A stretch of DNA of 10,559 bases from Parachlamydiaceae bacterium (GCA_013815395.1 JACDGH010000069.1:1-10559); one strand, 5' to 3'; positions 1 to 7,260 are shown, counted from the first letter of the stretch. The notes: generated by a model from the sequence alone, not told the origin. A program made the numbers and translations.

Positions 1-309
1 CTCCCCGTCTCTGCGTTTCCCCTTAGCCTCTAAAACGTATAAAAACTACCCTAATAAATCCCGCCCCCAATTCTTCCCATTATGCCGACCTCATGATTAT
101 GCCGACGTCGGCATAATTCCCAAGAACCATATTTTTTATATAATCTAATATAATAGCACTCTAATATTGGTGATCTCTAATAATTATCTATTATTATAAT
201 TGGAACGATAATTGCATAGATTAATCTATTTACGTTTTAGGATTGATTTGAGATTAAATTTGTTCTTTTAAAATTTGGCATTAAATAATTAGATGTAAGG
301 GGGGTAAAA
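1..309. other. Non-coding left-edge spacer
   Basis: I see no credible coding region in this 309-base stretch. The first 75 bases are richer in C than the rest and contain a pyrimidine-rich run at the edge. From about position 120 the sequence becomes very AT-rich, as is usual upstream of genes here. It holds the half-site cluster at 79-117 and a 14-bp perfect palindrome (ATAGATTAATCTAT) at 216-229, which could be an operator or chance in AT-rich DNA. No convincing -35/-10 pair for the downstream gene could be fixed. Confidence 0.6.
79..117. repeat. Three-copy 11-bp half-site with perfect 22-bp palindrome
   Basis: The 11-mer ATTATGCCGAC occurs at 79-89 and again at 96-106, a 17-bp period. Its exact reverse complement follows directly at 107-117. 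The last two copies form a perfect 22-bp palindrome centred on GACGTC. The block is much more GC-rich than the DNA after it. Such an arrangement fits a site for a dimeric DNA-binding protein, or the terminal repeat of a mobile element or recombinase target. No recombinase or transposase gene lies beside it in the window, so its role is unknown. Confidence 0.8.
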
Positions 310-1347
310 ATGAAGCCATTAATCGTTGATTCTGAAGATTTTATTTCAGCAGATATGCGCCTAACACATGCTGCCAAACCCTATTTTACGCGTATGGCCA
401 AAAAACCTTTAGGGAGGCTCGAAGATCGTTATCCCAAAACTGTTTTTTTGTTATTTGAGGCCGCTTTGATATACGTAGAGCAAAATCTCGAGCACGCATT
501 TCCTTTAAACTTAGAGGAATCGGTCATTGTGGATTTGCTGAAATCTGAGGATGGTAAACATAATTTAGAAATTACTGAAATCATTGAAAATGAACAGCTA
601 AGGTCGGATATTCCCGAAATTGATTTGGAGAGTCTTTGGCTACTGTTTCGCGATTATGTAGGTAATTTGCAGATACCCTCTTATGCGACAGTGGGATTAT
701 TGCTTGAAAGAGGAAAACCAGAAAAAGCCCAGGCCCAAGCCTTAAAGCTAAAACATTTATATGATATAACAAGAAGTCTGAATATATTAATTCAACATTG
801 TCTAAATCATAAGAATATTGAAAAAGCAATGCAGCTCTTTGCTCTTTTGCCAACAACGAGTGATCGGCGCGAAGAAGTATCTAAAATAGTAGATTTTTTA
901 TTCTCCCAAAAGCAACATAATAAAGCTTTTACTTTTTCTAAAAACCTGGAAGACAGTGTCTTGCGTAATCATGCCTTGCATGAGGTGTCTTTATGGATGG
1001 TAAAGCAAGGTGAGCTGGAGCAAGGACTTAAAATATTGAATGAATATGTTGAAGATAGCGATGTAAAGGCTTATACCTTAAGTTTAATAGTTGCCGTATT
1101 AACTGGACAAGGTAGGTTTGATCAGGCATCGAAATTAGCATTTACTATTCTTGAGGTAGATTATAGACAAGACGCTATCAATGCGATTGTCAAGAAAATG
1201 GTGCGGATTCGACGAATTGATAAGGCTGAAGAATTCATGACTCGTTTAGAAGGAGGCATGGAGAAAAAAGAAGCGCTTAAAATTATTGAGAGTGGTTTAA
1301 AGGCCAAATTACAGGATGAGCGGATCAAAAAAATACAGATATTTTAA
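310..1347 (+). CDS. Helical-repeat (TPR/PPR-like) protein, function unknown
   Basis: This encodes a 345-residue, probably cytoplasmic protein with no signal peptide or membrane segment. From about residue 130 to 330 it consists of repeated helix-turn-helix units of 33-35 residues. Each has a helix ending in a small-residue/EKA-type motif: GKPEKAQAQAL near 135, NIEKAMQLF near 169, QHNKAFTFS near 202, GELEQGLKIL near 234, GRFDQASKLA near 268 and RIDKAEEFM near 302. This is the signature of tetratricopeptide or related alpha-solenoid repeats, which normally bind other proteins. The N-terminal 125 residues are acidic and not recognised. The start is well supported: AAGGGGGGT lies 5 nt before the ATG. 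The gene is probably monocistronic, since 96 bases and a possible new promoter separate it from the next one. The partner is unknown. Confidence 0.75.
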   Translation: MKPLIVDSEDFISADMRLTHAAKPYFTRMAKKPLGRLEDRYPKTVFLLFEAALIYVEQNLEHAFPLNLEESVIVDLLKSEDGKHNLEITEIIENEQLRSDIPEIDLESLWLLFRDYVGNLQIPSYATVGLLLERGKPEKAQAQALKLKHLYDITRSLNILIQHCLNHKNIEKAMQLFALLPTTSDRREEVSKIVDFLFSQKQHNKAFTFSKNLEDSVLRNHALHEVSLWMVKQGELEQGLKILNEYVEDSDVKAYTLSLIVAVLTGQGRFDQASKLAFTILEVDYRQDAINAIVKKMVRIRRIDKAEEFMTRLEGGMEKKEALKIIESGLKAKLQDERIKKIQIF

Positions 1348-1383
1348 GTCACTATTTTCTTTATTTTTTTTCTTTAATGATAT

Positions 1384-1389
1384 TATAAT
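1384..1389 (+). promoter_or_regulatory. Possible -10 box for the kinase-like gene
   Basis: A perfect TATAAT lies 54 bases before the start codon at 1444. At the expected -35 distance there is only a T-rich run without a good TTGACA match. The assignment therefore rests on the -10 box alone and could be chance in AT-rich DNA. Confidence 0.3.
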
Positions 1390-1443
1390 CTGCTCTGCAA
1401 GCCCTTTCTTTTTTTACTTGTTCAGCAGGAAAACAATATAATT

Positions 1444-2346
1444 ATGAAAAAGTCCACCCGCCGCATTTTATTGATCCTGGTTGTCCTTGCGCTTCTCTAT
1501 GGGACAATGCGCCTTTATTTCAACGCTACTGATGATTTTCGCCTTTCAAATATCACATATAACATGCCCTATCAAAAAGAATGGGAAGTCGCTCATTTAG
1601 ATTCCAAGCAAGAGCAACAATTACCAACAATACTTAGTCAGCAATTCGCTTATTTAGGCAAAGGAGCACAATCTTATGCATTTGCCAGCGATGATGGAAA
1701 ATTTGTTATAAAGTTTTTTAAGTTTAAACATTTGCGCCCCTCATTATTTCATGACCTGTTACCGACAGTAGGATTTATAAAAGACTTCAAAGAGAAGCAA
1801 GTTGCTCGTAAAAAACGCAAATTATATGGTGTTTTCCAAGGGTATAAAACTGCTTATGAAATGCATAAAAAAGAAAGCGGTCTGTTGTTCGTCCAATTAA
1901 ACATCACGGGTAATCCCTCGCGCACTGTAACTGTTCGAGATAAAATTGGCTTAAAACGCACTATCGATCTTTCAAATATTCCTTTCATTCTACAAGAAAG
2001 GGGGGTTACGTTACGTGTTGTTCTTAAAGAATTATTGGATAAAGGCGATATTGCAAGTGCGGAGGATCGCATCGGAAGCATATTTGATCTATATGCTTCT
2101 GAGTATAAAAAAGGCATTTACGATCACGACCATGGTGTCATGTATAATACAGGATTTGTTGGCCTGCATCCCATTCATTTAGATGTCGGCAAATTGGTCA
2201 AAGAAGAGAGTATGCGCAATTCCGAAATAGCAAAGGGCGATTTGCTGTTGGTGGCAGCAAAAATGAAGATTTGGACCCTGAATTTATATCCCCAATATTT
2301 TCAACATTTGTCCAACTATATCGATAACAAAATAGAACAGATGTAA
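1444..2346 (+). CDS. Membrane-anchored protein-kinase-like protein
   Basis: This encodes a 300-residue protein. A basic N-terminus (KKSTRR) and one hydrophobic helix at about residues 8-26 predict a single-pass anchor, with the main domain on the outer face of the inner membrane. The main domain resembles the protein-kinase fold. A glycine-rich loop LGKGAQSYAF (71-80) is followed by FVIKFF with a candidate ATP-binding Lys90. A hinge-like IPFILQERG lies at 179-187. The catalytic-loop-like YDHDHGVMYN (226-235) supplies Asp227 or Asp229 and Asn235. LDVG (246-249) stands where DFG is expected. The Asp229-Asn235 spacing is one residue longer than the usual D-x4-N, so activity is uncertain. No close family is recognised. 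The ATG has only a weak AGGA 13 nt upstream. An alternative is a non-catalytic pseudokinase or an aminoglycoside-phosphotransferase-like fold. Confidence 0.6.
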   Translation: MKKSTRRILLILVVLALLYGTMRLYFNATDDFRLSNITYNMPYQKEWEVAHLDSKQEQQLPTILSQQFAYLGKGAQSYAFASDDGKFVIKFFKFKHLRPSLFHDLLPTVGFIKDFKEKQVARKKRKLYGVFQGYKTAYEMHKKESGLLFVQLNITGNPSRTVTVRDKIGLKRTIDLSNIPFILQERGVTLRVVLKELLDKGDIASAEDRIGSIFDLYASEYKKGIYDHDHGVMYNTGFVGLHPIHLDVGKLVKEESMRNSEIAKGDLLLVAAKMKIWTLNLYPQYFQHLSNYIDNKIEQM

Positions 2347-2355
2347 ATTTTATTC

Positions 2356-2385
2356 TTGACGTTTTTGCGGTGGATCGCATAGATT
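2356..2385 (+). promoter_or_regulatory. Candidate sigma70-type promoter of bshB
   Basis: TTGACG (2356-2361, five of six consensus bases) is followed after 18 bases by TAGATT (2380-2385, four of six). Transcription would start near 2392, giving a leader of about 55 nt before the ATG at 2447. The position, 10 bases after the preceding stop codon, suits an independent promoter. Confidence 0.5.
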
Positions 2386-2446
2386 CGGGCAAGAGAGACG
2401 CCAATGCGTTTAGGTATAGGCTAACAAATTTCTCTAACCTAGTTTT

Positions 2447-3130
2447 ATGGTTGATATCTTAGCACTTGGAGCACATCCTGATGACGTTGAATTTGGCTGT
2501 GGTGGTATTTTAGCGAAAGCGGCAGCACAGGGCCACTCTATTATTATTGTTGATCTTACCACTGGGGAAAAGGGCACAAATGGCAACCCCGAAATTAGAC
2601 GAAAAGAGGGACAGGCTGCTGCAAAAGTAATTGGTGCGGAACGTTTGGTTTTGGACTTTATCGATTGTGATATTTTTGACAGCTATCAAAACAGGCTTAA
2701 ACTAGTCGCTCTTTTTCGCAAAACAAAACCGCGGCTCATATTAGCCCCAATGTGGAAAGGAGAGCAAAATCATCCTGACCATCTAGCTTGTGGGCTAATC
2801 ACGCGTCACGCCTGCAGATACGCTCGCTTTGCAAAAATCCTACCTGAATTGCCTATATGGATCCCTGAAGGTGTTTTGCACTATCTGCCGCACGCGGGTA
2901 TTGCAGCTCAAATTCTCATTGATGTGACAGAGCATGTAAATGCTTGGAGCACTATGATGAGTGCTCATACCAGCCAATTTAAAACTTACCCCTATTCAGA
3001 ATGGGCGCTTCGCGAGGCTGCCTATTTGGGAGGCTTAATTGGAAAAGAATATGCTCAAGGATTGATTGCCGGAAATCCTATAGAAATGGAAGATGTAATG
3101 ACTATTTGTCGCACTGCAAGGGAATTATAG
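2447..3130 (+). CDS. bshB1: BshB1-type N-acetylglucosaminyl-malate deacetylase (LmbE family)
   Basis: This is a 227-residue cytoplasmic zinc hydrolase of the LmbE/PIG-L family, full length for BshB1. In the bacillithiol pathway BshB removes the acetyl group from GlcNAc-malate to give GlcN-malate. The family motif AHPDDVE is at residues 9-15, with zinc ligands His10 and Asp13 and the catalytic Asp12. The second motif, NHPDH (108-112), supplies the third ligand, His112. HTSQF (174-178) matches the conserved C-terminal segment of BshB1. The ATG is the first possible one, because an in-frame stop lies 10 nt upstream. There is no clear Shine-Dalgarno sequence (CCTAGTTTT precedes the ATG). The presence of bshA less than 2 kb away favours BshB1 over other LmbE deacetylases such as MshB. 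The gene converges with the minus-strand gene ending at 3138, with only 7 bases between them. Confidence 0.85.
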   Translation: MVDILALGAHPDDVEFGCGGILAKAAAQGHSIIIVDLTTGEKGTNGNPEIRRKEGQAAAKVIGAERLVLDFIDCDIFDSYQNRLKLVALFRKTKPRLILAPMWKGEQNHPDHLACGLITRHACRYARFAKILPELPIWIPEGVLHYLPHAGIAAQILIDVTEHVNAWSTMMSAHTSQFKTYPYSEWALREAAYLGGLIGKEYAQGLIAGNPIEMEDVMTICRTAREL

Positions 3131-3137
3131 TAGCAAT

Positions 3138-3587
3138 CTAATATTGGCTATCCACATCATATTGGACCGTTAAAATAATATAGGTAAGGTAAGCAAATGG
3201 TGGGATTAGGATTATCATTGTAAGACTAAATGCGCTTAGTGAAATAAAAGCTGTACGGCTGATCAAACTTTCCAATCCTGAATAGGCCAAGGGAATAGTC
3301 AATGATCCTGCAAATGCTGGTAAAGCAAATTTATAAGCGCAATTTTTTTCAACAGAAATACGATAAAATAATGAGGTCGAAAAGCAAATCGCGGTATTTA
3401 TAGGGCCTGTAAAAGGTAGAGCTTGGGAAAAGCTGGCCATTGAAATGGTGCGGAAAGCATGATTGACCAGCAAAGCGGTTTTATATAAAGCCGGATGCTT
3501 TTTAAAATATGCGTTCATTTTGCTGGTGGGATTTTTTAAAACGTTATAGCGTTCAATGCTAGCGTGAAATGCAACGGATGCAGTCAT
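3138..3587 (-). CDS. Small three-helix membrane protein of unknown function, paired with corA
   Basis: This encodes a 149-residue protein that I do not recognise. Hydrophobic segments lie at about residues 48-76, 84-104 and 111-139, so two or three membrane helices are expected. The N-terminal 45 residues are basic and hydrophilic. I chose the ATG at 3587 because GGAG stands 4 nt upstream and because it leaves a 16-nt gap after the corA stop. An in-frame ATG at 3644 would give 168 residues but would overlap corA by 41 bases and lacks comparable support. The tight spacing suggests co-transcription with corA. The protein might act at the inner membrane, perhaps with the metal channel, but nothing in the sequence shows this. 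Confidence 0.65.
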   Translation of the reverse strand: MTASVAFHASIERYNVLKNPTSKMNAYFKKHPALYKTALLVNHAFRTISMASFSQALPFTGPINTAICFSTSLFYRISVEKNCAYKFALPAFAGSLTIPLAYSGLESLISRTAFISLSAFSLTMIILIPPFAYLTYIILTVQYDVDSQY

Positions 3588-3603
3588 TGTTCTCCAAATC
3601 TCT

Positions 3604-4668
3604 TTATAACCATTTTTTGCGCTTAAAAAAATAGAGCATGCCAATAACCATAATCGCCATTAAGCCCAATGTAAAATAGTAACCCCATTCCCATTCTAGT
3701 TCAGGCATATGTTTGAAATTCATTCCATAAATGCTCGCAAGAAAAGTTAAAGGCACGAAAATTGTGGCCACAATCGTTAAAACCTTCATGATCTCATTCA
3801 TGCGCTGGCTTAAATTAGATAAATAGATATCTAGCATGCCCGAAGTAATGTCGCGAAAACTTTCAATGGTGTCAATGGCTTGAATGGTATGATCATAAAC
3901 ATCTTGAATGTAGAGCTTGGTGGCATTTTGTACTAAAGGAGATTCTATCCGGCGAAAATTGCTGATCACTTCACGCATCGGCCACACGGATTTTCTTAAC
4001 AAAACAAGCTCACGTTTAGCGTGGTGCATTTTTTTAAGTGTGTCGTCATTAGAGCGATGAAATAATTCGTCTTCCAAGTTTTCTAAATGGTCATCAACTT
4101 TTTCCAAAATTAGAAAATAATTGTCTACTAAGCAGTCAAGTAAAGCATAGCAGAGATAATCTGATCCCCGTTGCCGCATGCGTCCTTTAGGATTTTTTAA
4201 GCGGTTATAGATAGGATTAAACACATTGTTACTTGATTCTAAGAATGAAATTATAAAGTTTTTTCCTAAAATAATACTGACTTGTTCATCTTCAACACAT
4301 TGCTTTTCATTATTATAGATGAGTTGTCGGGCCACGATATAAATTGTATCTTTATAATTATCGAGCTTGGATTGTTGTTCGGAGTTCATAATGTCTTCTA
4401 GTATAAGAGGATGTAATCCAAAATGTCGTCCAATGGTTTCAATGGTCGTACTATCGTGAATACCGCAAACATTGATCCAAGTTAAGGTTGGAGTGTTTAA
4501 TGAAATCATGCACTCTTTTAAAGAAGCACCTTTCTTCTCTACGATTTTTTGGGCATCATAATCGATGAGTGTGATGGTAACAGTTTCAACGTTTTGCTCA
4601 CCCACGTGAACTAATGATCCAGGAGAAAGACCTGGTTTGTTCATTCTTTTTTTCAATATTTTCGACAT
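3604..4668 (-). CDS. corA: CorA-family magnesium/cobalt transporter
   Basis: This encodes a 354-residue inner-membrane channel for Mg2+ and other divalent cations. CorA family proteins form pentamers, with a large cytoplasmic N-terminal domain and two C-terminal helices. Here the soluble domain spans about residues 1-285 and includes a long acidic helical part (VDDHLENLEDELF, 191-203). The first membrane helix (about 294-314) ends in the diagnostic YGMNF (314-318). The periplasmic loop carries MPELEW (321-326). The second helix (about 329-347) ends in the basic tail FKRKKWL. The C-terminal half resembles the well-studied Thermotoga-type CorA. The gene is divergent from bshA, with 71 bases between the start codons, and leads a probable two-gene unit with the small membrane protein downstream. 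Confidence 0.95.
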   Translation of the reverse strand: MSKILKKRMNKPGLSPGSLVHVGEQNVETVTITLIDYDAQKIVEKKGASLKECMISLNTPTLTWINVCGIHDSTTIETIGRHFGLHPLILEDIMNSEQQSKLDNYKDTIYIVARQLIYNNEKQCVEDEQVSIILGKNFIISFLESSNNVFNPIYNRLKNPKGRMRQRGSDYLCYALLDCLVDNYFLILEKVDDHLENLEDELFHRSNDDTLKKMHHAKRELVLLRKSVWPMREVISNFRRIESPLVQNATKLYIQDVYDHTIQAIDTIESFRDITSGMLDIYLSNLSQRMNEIMKVLTIVATIFVPLTFLASIYGMNFKHMPELEWEWGYYFTLGLMAIMVIGMLYFFKRKKWL

Positions 4669-4688
4669 AAATGAGTATCCACTTGCAA

Positions 4689-4718
4689 TTGACTATAACC
4701 TAATTTAAAATATATTAT
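4689..4718 (+). promoter_or_regulatory. Candidate promoter of bshA
   Basis: TTGACT (4689-4694, five of six consensus bases) is followed after 18 bases by TATTAT (4713-4718, five of six). A start near 4725 leaves a short leader before the ATG at 4740. The site lies in the 71-base divergent spacer shared with corA, so regulation of the two genes may be linked. Confidence 0.5.
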
Positions 4719-4739
4719 TATGCAACAAAGAGTTAAGAA

Positions 4740-5867
4740 ATGAAAATTGGCATCGTCTGTTATCCAAGCATGGGTGGTAGTGGCATATTAGCGACGGAGC
4801 TTGGACATGAATTGGCTCTACGTGGCCATGAAATCCATTTCATAACATATGATATCCCTTTTCGTTTGCGATTGGAAGAAAATAAGATATTTTTTCACGA
4901 AGTCGTAATTAATCAATATGATCTCTTCAAGTATCCAGATTATGCATTAACACTTGCTGTTAAAATAGCAGAAGTGTCAGAAAGTTGTCAATTAGATCTC
5001 CTACACGTACATTATGCCATCCCACATGCCACAAGTGCTTTTTTAGCAAATCAACTTTTAAAACAAAAACGGATTCCCATTGTCACTACATTACATGGTA
5101 CCGATATTACCTTGGTGGGAAAAGATCCTGCTTATTTCAAGATTGTAAAATTTAGCATTGAGCAGAGCGATGGCATTACAGCAGTCTCACAGTCCCTTAA
5201 AGATCAAACCTGTCACTACTTTGATATTTGCAAGCCAGTGGAAGTCATTCATAATTTTTTTGTACCTAAACAGGAATGTTTTGAGAAGCCTTTGCGTCAT
5301 CTCTTTGTGAAAGGAAATGAAAAGCTTCTAATTCATTCCTCTAATTACCGCAGCATTAAACGTCCTTTAGATGTGGTTCGCATTTTTATAGAAGTGCTTA
5401 AACAAGTCCAATGCAAGATGCTGTTTCTGGGATCGGGCGAAGAAATTGAGGCCGTGCGCGCCTTTGTGAATGATAATAAGTTAACTTCCGAAGTTTATTT
5501 TATTGGAAGGAGTCGCGACATAGATCCTTATATAGCTAGCGGAGATCTATTTCTTTTGCCCAGTTCGCAAGAAAGTTTTGGTCTGGCAGCCCTTGAAGCT
5601 TTGGCCTATGGGGTTCCTGTGATCGCTTCGCGGGTAGGTGGTCTTCCGGAAGTTATTGATGAGGGTAAGACAGGATATTTGGTTGATATGGGCGATACAA
5701 AGAAAATGGCAGAACGTGCGTTACATTTGCTTAAAGATAATGTCTTATATGACTCATTTAGCAGGGAGGCCCGGCGTCAAGCTGCAAGTAAATTTTCCCC
5801 CGCAAAAATTGTGCTTGCCTACGAAAGTTTTTACCAACAGGTCCTAAAGAAGGGATCCATTCTATGA
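4740..5867 (+). CDS. bshA: N-acetyl-alpha-D-glucosaminyl L-malate synthase (bacillithiol)
   Basis: This 375-residue GT4-family retaining glycosyltransferase catalyses the first bacillithiol step, transfer of GlcNAc from UDP-GlcNAc to L-malate. The length is typical of BshA. The N-terminal Rossmann domain opens with IGIVCYPSMGGSG (3-15), the BshA form of the GT4 loop. It also has HVHYAIPHA (89-97) and TTLHGTDITLVG (116-127), both characteristic. The C-terminal donor domain has SSNYRSIKRP (200-209), where Lys207 and Arg208 fit the donor-phosphate contacts. The EX7E motif runs from Glu278 to Glu286 (ESFGLAALE), followed by GVPVIASRVGGLPEVI (291-306). The product is the substrate of the BshB1-type deacetylase upstream. 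A purine-rich AAAGAG lies a short way before the ATG. No bshC, the cysteine-adding enzyme, is present in the window. Confidence 0.92.
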   Translation: MKIGIVCYPSMGGSGILATELGHELALRGHEIHFITYDIPFRLRLEENKIFFHEVVINQYDLFKYPDYALTLAVKIAEVSESCQLDLLHVHYAIPHATSAFLANQLLKQKRIPIVTTLHGTDITLVGKDPAYFKIVKFSIEQSDGITAVSQSLKDQTCHYFDICKPVEVIHNFFVPKQECFEKPLRHLFVKGNEKLLIHSSNYRSIKRPLDVVRIFIEVLKQVQCKMLFLGSGEEIEAVRAFVNDNKLTSEVYFIGRSRDIDPYIASGDLFLLPSSQESFGLAALEALAYGVPVIASRVGGLPEVIDEGKTGYLVDMGDTKKMAERALHLLKDNVLYDSFSREARRQAASKFSPAKIVLAYESFYQQVLKKGSIL

Positions 5868-5870
5868 TAT

Positions 5871-5931
5871 AAAAAAAGCATCTTTTTCAACTTAATCCCT
5901 GTAGAGTTTGACAAGATGGAGTTGAAAAAGA
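5871..5931 (-). terminator. Possible terminator hairpin (minus strand)
   Basis: TCTTTTTCAAC (5881-5891) and GTTGAAAAAGA (5921-5931) are perfect 11-bp arms. Read on the minus strand, the distal arm is followed after three bases by a run of seven T. This suits termination of transcripts coming from the 6105-6977 gene. The 29-nt loop is longer than in typical intrinsic terminators, so the call is tentative. Confidence 0.4.
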
Positions 5932-6052
5932 CAATTTGCGTTTGGCAAAGCCCTGACCACCTTGGCTTGGTCGCTCAAACCAAGGTAGTCGGAGTTTCTC
6001 GCCCCTGCTTTCCGCAAGCCAACGAGCTCAGAATTTAAAAAATGTTTAGAAA
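5892..6052 (-). pseudogene. Possible gene remnant or dispersed-repeat fragment
   Basis: On the minus strand one frame is open for about 50 codons and ends with TAA at 5892-5894. It has no ATG and no ribosome site. The translation includes LGLSDQAKVVRALPNANC followed by LFQLHLVKLYRD and the stop. The block is clearly richer in G+C than the flanking DNA. This fits the tail of a decayed gene or a copy of a repeated element. A non-coding repeat that happens to be open in one frame is equally possible. Confidence 0.3.
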
Positions 6053-6067
6053 GTCATTTTTTAAATT
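6032..6067. repeat. Perfect AT-rich inverted repeat
   Basis: AATTTAAAAAATG (6032-6044) and CATTTTTTAAATT (6055-6067) are perfect 13-bp arms around a 10-nt loop. The hairpin lies 37 bases beyond the stop codon of the minus-strand gene ending at 6105. It may help end transcription from either side, but it has almost no G-C pairs and would be a weak terminator. Confidence 0.6.
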
Positions 6068-6104
6068 ATTTTCCAAAATAATTTTGGACTGAGCATTAAA
6101 AAAT

Positions 6105-6977
6105 TTAGCTTCTACTTTTTAAGATAAATTGCTTAATATTTGGGCCTTTATTTTCTAAAAGATAGTTGCTAATCATGTTAACACGTTCTAAAATATGCGG
6201 TTGACTGATTTTACCTAACCATAGAGCCCATTCAGAATTTGTATCTGGATTTGGAGCTTCGCTCGCTTTCATTGAAAATATGTACCACTCATTATTATGC
6301 TTAAAAGCATACGTCGCACCCATCAAATTAGGATCCATCGAATCGCAATCTAAAGGTGTGTCAAATAAAACTTCGGAATATTTTTCGACGGTTGATAAAT
6401 AATAACTTCTCTGATTCAAAGAAATCATTTCAAATCCTAATTTTGGATAAGTTACAAAAAGCACCCCACCATTTACCAAGTAGTCGCGAACCATTTGCGC
6501 GCGCGGTCTTAGAGTTAGTAATTGATGTTCATTTCCTGCAATCGATGTATCTAGTGGATCACCAAGTGAAGAATCCCCCAGGTTTATGCATAAAAGAGGG
6601 GTAGGTATGGGCATGTGGCTAACGCCGACTAAGTTTGTAATCTCTCCTAGTATCTCTGAACAACTTAACACATGTTCTATGCATTGTTGAGCCAAAAGAA
6701 ATTTAGTCTTAAAATGCCCCTTACCAACCTGAGATACATATTGACAATCACCTAATTGATCAAGAAGTTGATGAACTTCTTTTTTAGGGCCGATATTCTG
6801 ATTGTAGTCAACGCAGGAATGAACTTGATTAAGCAAATGATTAAAAAAAAGATCATTTGCATATAGGCTTTGAGGCTTATCTCTATGCAGATCACTTACG
6901 GCAAAGATGGGTGAAATTAATAATAAAGCAGCTCCTAGACATACCTTTAAAGATAAAATATTCCATTTTTTATTCAT
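6105..6977 (-). CDS. Exported six-cysteine protein of unknown function
   Basis: This encodes a 290-residue protein that I do not recognise. It starts with a classical Sec signal peptide: basic MNKK, a hydrophobic core at about residues 12-25 and a likely cleavage near FAVSD (25-29). The mature part carries six cysteines (55, 78, 99, 106, 130, 211), so disulphide bonds in an oxidising compartment are likely. A segment GGVLFVTYPKLGFEM (170-184) and the aromatic WYIFSMKAS (231-239) look like buried strands of a globular domain. The start is sound: AAGGAG lies 6 nt before the ATG. The gene is divergent from the DUF1796 gene across 319 bases. It could be periplasmic, surface-exposed or released. 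The function is unknown. Confidence 0.75.
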   Translation of the reverse strand: MNKKWNILSLKVCLGAALLLISPIFAVSDLHRDKPQSLYANDLFFNHLLNQVHSCVDYNQNIGPKKEVHQLLDQLGDCQYVSQVGKGHFKTKFLLAQQCIEHVLSCSEILGEITNLVGVSHMPIPTPLLCINLGDSSLGDPLDTSIAGNEHQLLTLRPRAQMVRDYLVNGGVLFVTYPKLGFEMISLNQRSYYLSTVEKYSEVLFDTPLDCDSMDPNLMGATYAFKHNNEWYIFSMKASEAPNPDTNSEWALWLGKISQPHILERVNMISNYLLENKGPNIKQFILKSRS

Positions 6978-7231
6978 AACATCTCCTTGATTGTAAAAAA
7001 TTGAAGAAAGAAAATGCTTATATCATAAAAATGAAGTTTTAGGAAAAGAAATAAATTTCTACTACAAATAAACAACGAATATTAAAAAATTTAAATTTAT
7101 CATCTTTTAAAAATAATACGCTGTTAAATCTTCTAACAAAATTAGAACATACACATAGGGACTAATTCTTCAAAATTTTTCGGTAAGCTTTTAGGAAACA
7201 TTTGAAAATTCTCTTAATGGTCAAAAAATCA

Positions 7232-7260
7232 TTGTCATAATAACTTTATGTATTTAGAAT
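7232..7260 (+). promoter_or_regulatory. Promoter of the DUF1796 peptidase-like gene
   Basis: TTGTCA (7232-7237) and TAGAAT (7255-7260) each match five of six consensus bases, with the optimal 17-base spacing. Transcription would begin near 7267, about 30 bases before the ATG. This is the best-formed promoter in the window. Confidence 0.6.

Larger units (their letters stand above)
5868..6104. other. Palindrome-rich intergenic spacer
   Basis: This 237-base region holds no convincing intact gene. It contains a hairpin at 5881-5931, a GC-richer block at about 5930-6030, an AT-rich perfect hairpin at 6032-6067 and a short palindrome at 6073-6087 (CCAAAAT-A-ATTTTGG). In the GC-richer block ACCTTGG and CCAAGGT form a further 7-bp inverted pair. 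The convergent genes on either side (bshA and the 6105-6977 gene) both need termination here. Confidence 0.6.

Noticed and set aside
1854..2117. Minus-strand frame inside the kinase-like gene
   Set aside because: It is a shadow of the plus-strand gene, whose kinase-like motifs and signal anchor are in the other frame.
3588..3644. Longer 168-residue start for the small membrane protein downstream of corA
   Set aside because: It would overlap corA by 41 bases and lacks a clear ribosome site. The ATG at 3587 has GGAG 4 nt upstream and fits the gap.
5930..6030. GC-richer block considered as a tRNA or small structured RNA gene
   Set aside because: No cloverleaf, T-loop consensus or CCA-like end can be drawn. 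The inverted pairs are too short and too widely spaced.
6356..6604. Plus-strand frame opposite the exported six-cysteine gene
   Set aside because: No ribosome site or recognisable feature. The minus-strand gene has a strong Shine-Dalgarno sequence and a signal peptide.
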